NCBI GenBank assembly: GCA_943789505.1
Contig: CALSUJ010000001.1
Span: 248,001-312,000, forward strand
From: an uncultured Flavobacteriales bacterium
Lineage (GTDB): Bacteria; Bacteroidota; Bacteroidia; Flavobacteriales; BACL11
DNA: 64,000 nt
Direction of reading: 5' to 3'
The translations under genes were made by a program, and so were the position numbers. Under the pieces are notes generated by a model that saw nothing but the letters and a program-made list of their open reading frames with translations, did no database searches and was not told the DNA's origin. Below, piece by piece: positions 59,529 to 64,000 of the stretch; positions within the stretch are counted from its first letter, which is position 1; each line of letters begins with the position of its first letter.

Positions 59529-60353
59529 TTATTTTAATTTATCTATTTTCTTTTCAAGAGCTTCAAGCTTTTTTAAAATCTGATTGTCTTTAGCTATTAT
59601 TTCTTCCTCTTTTTCTAAAATTTCTTCTTGGTTTTCTAGTTGTTCTTTGTCATTTCTATTTTTACTCATTTCTGAAGATACAATTCCAGTAGGAACAGCA
59701 ATAATAGCATAACCAAGCAACATGATAAATACAGCTACTGTTTTCCCTAGAGTAGTAATCGGTACTACATCTCCATATCCAACAGTAGTAAGGGTGACTA
59801 CTGCCCAATAAATAGATTTAGGGATATTGTCAAAACCATTTTGCTGGCCTTCAACTATATACATAAGAGTCCCAAGAATTATTACAACTAATGAAACTGA
59901 AAGAATAAATACAATTATTTTAGGCCTAGACGATCTTAATGCTATTTGCATTGTATGTCCACTTCTAAGATAAGGTGATAGTTTAAATATTCTAAATATA
60001 CGTATTAATCTAAGCACACGAATATCAATTAAAGCTACGATTGGAGCATAGAATATTATTAAATAAGTTGGAATTATAGATAGTAAATCTATGATTCCCA
60101 TAAATGATAGGATATATTTTTTTTTATCAGTTGAGCAGTATATTCGTAATATATACTCAAAAGTAAATAATAAAGTAAAAACCCATTCAGCTATTAAAAG
60201 CAGCCTCCCATATTGTTTGTGTATTTCTTTATCACTGTCTAGCATAACAGCCACCACTGATATAATAATTGCTAATAGTAAAATGACATCGAACCTTTTA
60301 CCAGCTTTTGTTCTGTAGCCAAAAATAATTTCTCTAAGCTTTTGCTTATTCAT
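59529..60353 (-). CDS. Voltage-gated-type potassium channel
   Basis: A 274-residue six-helix ion transport protein. S4-like positive charges are in RVLRLIRIFRIFKLSPYLRS, at about residues 115-135. The pore loop has the selectivity filter TLTTVGYGD (about residue 190), and the final helix is TVAVFIMLLGYAIIAVPTGI. The C-terminal tail (about 225-274) is a charged coiled coil that may help tetramer assembly. An exact TAnnTTTG box (TAATTTTG, minus strand 60376-60369) lies 15 bases upstream of the ATG, without a clear -33 TTG. Confidence 0.95.
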   Translation of the reverse strand: MNKQKLREIIFGYRTKAGKRFDVILLLAIIISVVAVMLDSDKEIHKQYGRLLLIAEWVFTLLFTFEYILRIYCSTDKKKYILSFMGIIDLLSIIPTYLIIFYAPIVALIDIRVLRLIRIFRIFKLSPYLRSGHTMQIALRSSRPKIIVFILSVSLVVIILGTLMYIVEGQQNGFDNIPKSIYWAVVTLTTVGYGDVVPITTLGKTVAVFIMLLGYAIIAVPTGIVSSEMSKNRNDKEQLENQEEILEKEEEIIAKDNQILKKLEALEKKIDKLK

Positions 60354-60489
60354 TTTGATAATTTTTTACAAAATTATATTTTTTTTTAATAACATAGATT
60401 AATATTAAATAATGTTAGTAATATTTTATCATTTTTGCCTTATTTTTCTTTAGTTTTTTCTATTATTATTTTTATAAATTATTACATTT

Positions 60490-63400
60490 TTGAATAAAAA
60501 TTTTCAAGTATTTCGATCTTCAGCTGGTAGTGGAAAAACTTATACGCTTTCCTTAAGCTTTATTGCTTTAGCGTTACAAGGTGGGCGTTTTGGATATGCT
60601 GATTATTACAGGAAAATATTAGCCATTACTTTTACCAACAAGGCAGCAACTGAGATGAAGGAAAGGGTGCTGGAATATTTGGACACGTTATCAAAACAAG
60701 AAGATAAAGATGGTGTATTGGATTGGTTGCTAGATAAAACTGATTTGAATAAAGATGAGATTTTTAAAAGATCAGCTCTCGTGCATAAGCATATTTTACA
60801 TCATTATGCTGATTTAGGGATTTCAACTATTGATAAGTTTACCTATAAAATTGTTAGGACTTTTGCTTCCGATTTAGGTTTGGCACATAATTTTGATTTA
60901 GAAATGGATTCTTATAAAATCATTCAACCTGTTGTGGCTTTGCTTTTAGGTAAAATGTCTGATTCAGGAGGTGATTTTTCTAATGCGCTAGTAAACTTTG
61001 CAATGCAAAAAGCTGAGGACGGAAAAAGCACAAATATTGAACGAGATTTGGAAGAGTTTTCTATGCAATTATTTAAAGAGGAAGTTGCTGCATTTACTGA
61101 TGGAAAAATACTGACAGTTAAGCAATGTATGCAAGTAAAAAAGGACTTGCAATTAGATAAAGAAAGAATAACACTATCCGTGGAGGATTTAGCAGATAGG
61201 GCATGTATATTTTTTGATACTAATGGATTAACAAAAGATCATTTTTTAAGAGGAACTTTTTATAAGTATTTCACTGAAAATTTAGGTCAAAAACAAGATA
61301 AAAAGTGGATTCCTACAGATGCACTGCTTAGGAATATGGCTAATGATGTTTGGTATGCAGATGGAAAAAAAGATGAAATTAAAGACTTAGTAGAAAGCCT
61401 AAAGCCTAATTTAAATCAATTTTTTACAGAGATAATAAATTTGCTTACAGAGTATAATTCTGTAAAAGCAATCCTTAAGAATATTTATTCTATTGCTGTT
61501 CTTAATGAATTGATGAGTGAAGTAAGAGCCTTTAAAAAAGAGAATAATATTGAGCAAATTTCAGAGTTCAATAAAAAAATACATAAGGTGGTAACCAATC
61601 AGCCTTCCTCCTTTATTTATGAGCGATTGGGGGAGCGATACAATCATTATTTAATTGATGAATTTCAGGATACATCACTCTTGCAATGGCAAAATATATT
61701 GCCTTTAATTACTGATTCGTTAGATTATGGAAAAAGCCTAGTTGTTGGAGACGGAAAACAGTCTATTTACAGATGGAGGGGAGGAGAGGTGGAACAGTTC
61801 TCGCAACTGCCAAAAATCTATAAAGGAGAAGATTTGCTCTTTAAAAAGGATTGGGAAAGTAAATTAGAATCTCACTTTGAATCGGATAATTTATTGAGTA
61901 ATTTTAGAAGCAGAAAGCATATTGTAGAGTTTAATAACCAGTTTTTTGAAAATACAAAATCATTGCTGTCAAATGATATTCTTGATATTTATGATAATCA
62001 GCAGCAGAAAAGTGACTTTGCAAAAGAAGGTGGTTATGTGCGTATTGAGCTTTTTGGCCATAAAGAACATGATTTTAAAGAGTTGATTCTTGAAAAGATG
62101 GTAGATGAAATTCATAAGCTTGTAAATGAAAATAACTACAGTTACAATGATGTAACCATACTATGTAATAGTAGAAAAAGAGTGGCTTTGGTAGCTGAGG
62201 CACTTTCTCTAGCAAAAATACCAGTAATTTCAAATGAAGGTTTATTACTTAGTAAATCTGATAAGGTGAATGCCTTAATTGCACTATTGCGTTATTTACA
62301 AAACCCTAAAGATGCTATTTCCAAATCAGTAATTTCAGCTTATCTGTTTATAAATATTTTATCGGATGAAAATTTACATGCCTTAAATTTAAAAGTTAAA
62401 ACTGAAGCAGGATTCAATGAGGTGCTTAAGAAAGCTAAAATAGTTATGAATCCTGAAAAATTATTGCAAGAGCCCTTCTATGAAATGGTAGAGCAGCTTA
62501 TTCGTATATTTAGATTTGATGAAGATGTTTATCTGCAATTCTTTTTGGATGTCGCGTTGGCTTTTACTGAAAAAAAAGGAAGTAGTCTTTCTGAATTTTT
62601 ATTATGGTGGGAAGAACGGAAAAGTAAAGAAGCAATTATAATCCCTCAAGGAACTAATGCAGTGCAGATTATGACCATTCATAAGTCCAAAGGTTTGGCT
62701 TTTAATGTTGTTATGATTCCCTTTAATTGGGAGGATAGAAAAAAAACAACTGATATTTGGGTAGATACTTCTGCTTATTTTAACAAACAATTACCATCTG
62801 CATTAATTAATGGGAATAAGCAATTGGAACAATCTTATTTTAGTTCACAATATCAGAAAGAGAAAGAAATGAGCTTGTTGGATAGCTTAAATAAACTTTA
62901 TGTTGCAATGACCCGACCTAAGGAGCGTTTGTATATTTTTTCAAAGTATTTTCCTGATAAAATTTCTGATGATTTTAAACAGAAAGGAGATCTCAATTCC
63001 TTTTTATATGCCTATGATGATAATTTCCCAATTGAAATAGGAGATGCCGATATGATGCATGAGTCTAGTGAGGAAATAGAGAATTCCTTTTTAGTAACGA
63101 GACGTACTAAACTGGACTGGAAAGAGGTTATTTCATTAAAGCATACTGCTGAGGAAATTTGGGATATTGATTCGGTAAATGCAAAAAGGGATTGGGGAAA
63201 ACTATTACACTTAGTGCTTTCAGAAATTCATTATTTGGAACAGAAAGAAAAGTATGTTGAGAGTTTTTATAAGTTGGGTAGGTGTTCCAAAGAAGATGCT
63301 GAAAGGTTAGAAATAACGATTGATCAGTTGTTGAGTAATAAAAATATAGCTCCATACTTTGATGAAAATTGGAAAGTAAAAACCGAAAAAGAAATTTTAA

Positions 63401-63612
63401 TGGAAAATGGAAGAACTTACATTCCTGATAGATTGTTATTTGCAAAAAACACTGATGAGGTGGTAGTGATAGATTATAAAACTGGAGGAAAACGCGAGAA
63501 AGATATATCTCAAATTACGGAGTATGCATCTGCCTTGCAAGCTATGGGATATAAAAATACAAAGCGAGTTTTGGTGTATATTACTGATGAAATAAAAGTG
63601 GAAGTATTATGA
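60490..63612 (+). CDS. addA: UvrD/RecB-like helicase-nuclease (AddA-like)
   Basis: A 1040-residue superfamily 1 helicase with a C-terminal nuclease. Motif I is SSAGSGKTYTLSLSF, motif Ia ITFTNKAATEMKERV, motif II YLIDEFQDTSLLQW, and motif III VVGDGKQSIYRWRGGEVEQF. NFRSRKHIVEF and TIHKSKGLAFNVVMIP are also present, with motif VI LYVAMTRPKERLYIF. The PD-(D/E)XK nuclease core is YIPDRLLFAKNTDEVVVIDYKTG at about 975-998. The start is a TTG: no ATG precedes the Walker A motif in frame. It processes double-strand DNA ends with the overlapping downstream gene. Confidence 0.92.
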   Translation: MNKNFQVFRSSAGSGKTYTLSLSFIALALQGGRFGYADYYRKILAITFTNKAATEMKERVLEYLDTLSKQEDKDGVLDWLLDKTDLNKDEIFKRSALVHKHILHHYADLGISTIDKFTYKIVRTFASDLGLAHNFDLEMDSYKIIQPVVALLLGKMSDSGGDFSNALVNFAMQKAEDGKSTNIERDLEEFSMQLFKEEVAAFTDGKILTVKQCMQVKKDLQLDKERITLSVEDLADRACIFFDTNGLTKDHFLRGTFYKYFTENLGQKQDKKWIPTDALLRNMANDVWYADGKKDEIKDLVESLKPNLNQFFTEIINLLTEYNSVKAILKNIYSIAVLNELMSEVRAFKKENNIEQISEFNKKIHKVVTNQPSSFIYERLGERYNHYLIDEFQDTSLLQWQNILPLITDSLDYGKSLVVGDGKQSIYRWRGGEVEQFSQLPKIYKGEDLLFKKDWESKLESHFESDNLLSNFRSRKHIVEFNNQFFENTKSLLSNDILDIYDNQQQKSDFAKEGGYVRIELFGHKEHDFKELILEKMVDEIHKLVNENNYSYNDVTILCNSRKRVALVAEALSLAKIPVISNEGLLLSKSDKVNALIALLRYLQNPKDAISKSVISAYLFINILSDENLHALNLKVKTEAGFNEVLKKAKIVMNPEKLLQEPFYEMVEQLIRIFRFDEDVYLQFFLDVALAFTEKKGSSLSEFLLWWEERKSKEAIIIPQGTNAVQIMTIHKSKGLAFNVVMIPFNWEDRKKTTDIWVDTSAYFNKQLPSALINGNKQLEQSYFSSQYQKEKEMSLLDSLNKLYVAMTRPKERLYIFSKYFPDKISDDFKQKGDLNSFLYAYDDNFPIEIGDADMMHESSEEIENSFLVTRRTKLDWKEVISLKHTAEEIWDIDSVNAKRDWGKLLHLVLSEIHYLEQKEKYVESFYKLGRCSKEDAERLEITIDQLLSNKNIAPYFDENWKVKTEKEILMENGRTYIPDRLLFAKNTDEVVVIDYKTGGKREKDISQITEYASALQAMGYKNTKRVLVYITDEIKVEVL

Positions 63613-64000
63613 TAGCATTTTTAGATAAAATTGCAGATAGATTGCTTAATAAATTCCCTGTAAGTATGGAGGGAGTTGCCGTTGTATTACCGTCAAAGCG
63701 TGCAGTAGTATTCTTAAAACACTATTTGTCAAAAAAAATTAAACAACCTATTTTCCTTCCTGACTTTTATTCTATTGAGGAATTTACTGAAAAACTTTCA
63801 GGTCTTACTGTTCTAGATAATATCTCCTTGCAATTTAAATTGTATCAATCTTATCTTACTTTTCCTTCTAAAAAAATAGATTCGTTTGATGATTTTTTAA
63901 GTTGGAGTAACGTCCTGTTGCATGATTTTAATGAGATAGATAGAAACTTGGTAGATGCAAAGTCTATTTATACAAATTTGAAGAATGTAAAGGAGTTAGA
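63609..64000 (+). CDS. addB: PD-(D/E)XK nuclease family protein, AddB-like (N-terminal part)
   Basis: The first 130 codons of a gene that continues past the window; the start ATG overlaps the preceding stop (ATGA). The visible N-terminus MIAFLDKIADRLLN, VVLPSKRAVVFLKHYL and FLPDFYSIEEFTEKLS, followed by LSWSNVLLHDFNEIDRNLVD, matches the helicase-like N-terminal part of AddB/RexB-type partners in Bacteroidota. Pairing with an AddA-like gene in a 4-base overlap is the usual layout of AddAB end-resection complexes. Confidence 0.88.
   Translation, partial: MIAFLDKIADRLLNKFPVSMEGVAVVLPSKRAVVFLKHYLSKKIKQPIFLPDFYSIEEFTEKLSGLTVLDNISLQFKLYQSYLTFPSKKIDSFDDFLSWSNVLLHDFNEIDRNLVDAKSIYTNLKNVKEL

Overview
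The window is a low-GC (AT-rich) chromosomal segment of a member of the Bacteroidota, most likely class Flavobacteriia, order Flavobacteriales. Four kinds of evidence agree. The gene order map-infA-rpmJ-rpsM-rpsK-rpsD-rpoA-rplQ followed by carA-eno-citrate synthase is flavobacterial. Several candidate promoters match the Bacteroidota pattern TTG-N(19-22)-TAnnTTTG, and Shine-Dalgarno sites are largely missing. There is a complete Bat (aerotolerance) operon. Many large secreted proteins end in type IX secretion system (T9SS) type B (gliding-motility-associated) sorting domains. The genus cannot be told from the sequence alone. No rRNA, tRNA, CRISPR array, insertion sequence or prophage was seen. 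Coding density is very high: the longest gene-free stretch is about 200 bases (48350-48545), so no gap exceeds 300 bases.

Layout. 1-3600: end of the ribosomal protein operon (map 3' end to rplQ) with a terminator. 3676-7405: carA, eno and citrate synthase, with a terminator. 7469-9193: a UbiD-family decarboxylase. 9177-10415: a DEAD-box helicase, convergent with ubiD. 10437-18426 (minus): a lipid/aldehyde catabolism block of aldehyde dehydrogenase, short-chain dehydrogenase, acyl-CoA dehydrogenase, thiolase, a HADH-ECH fusion and a MarR regulator. A divergent acyl-CoA synthetase (18557-20188) faces it across a 130-bp region with two palindromic candidate operators. 20189-24712 (minus): an outer-membrane-barrel candidate, a secreted protein of the family often called asparagine synthetase B, dnaB and accA. 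24815-28409: ispE, rho (with a repeat-rich disordered insertion), a DUF4293 protein and a YfcE-type phosphoesterase.

28410-39644 (minus): very large T9SS type B surface proteins. One is an intact 1718-residue protein with SprB-like repeats and eleven further repeats. A second large gene (33673-39197) is broken into three reading frames by two one-base shifts. A small secreted protein lies upstream of it. 39745-47771 (minus): the moxR-DUF58-batD-like-batA-batB-batC-batD-batE operon, with a good promoter upstream of moxR. 47954-51074: DUF983 protein, truA and an ABC exporter. 51128-59411 (plus): a second secreted-protein cluster of three T9SS type B proteins, two of them sharing a duplicated C-terminal half, plus a sialidase-like Asp-box protein with a probable type A sorting tail. 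59529-64000: a voltage-gated-type K+ channel and an AddA/AddB-like helicase-nuclease pair, the second running off the window.

How the parts fit together. The fatty-acid block contains activation (acyl-CoA synthetase) and all beta-oxidation steps plus its own probable repressor. The Bat operon encodes a periplasm-facing membrane complex and its MoxR ATPase. The two secreted-protein clusters flank the Bat operon on opposite strands and supply surface or extracellular proteins exported by Sec and then by T9SS; the T9SS machinery itself is not in this window.
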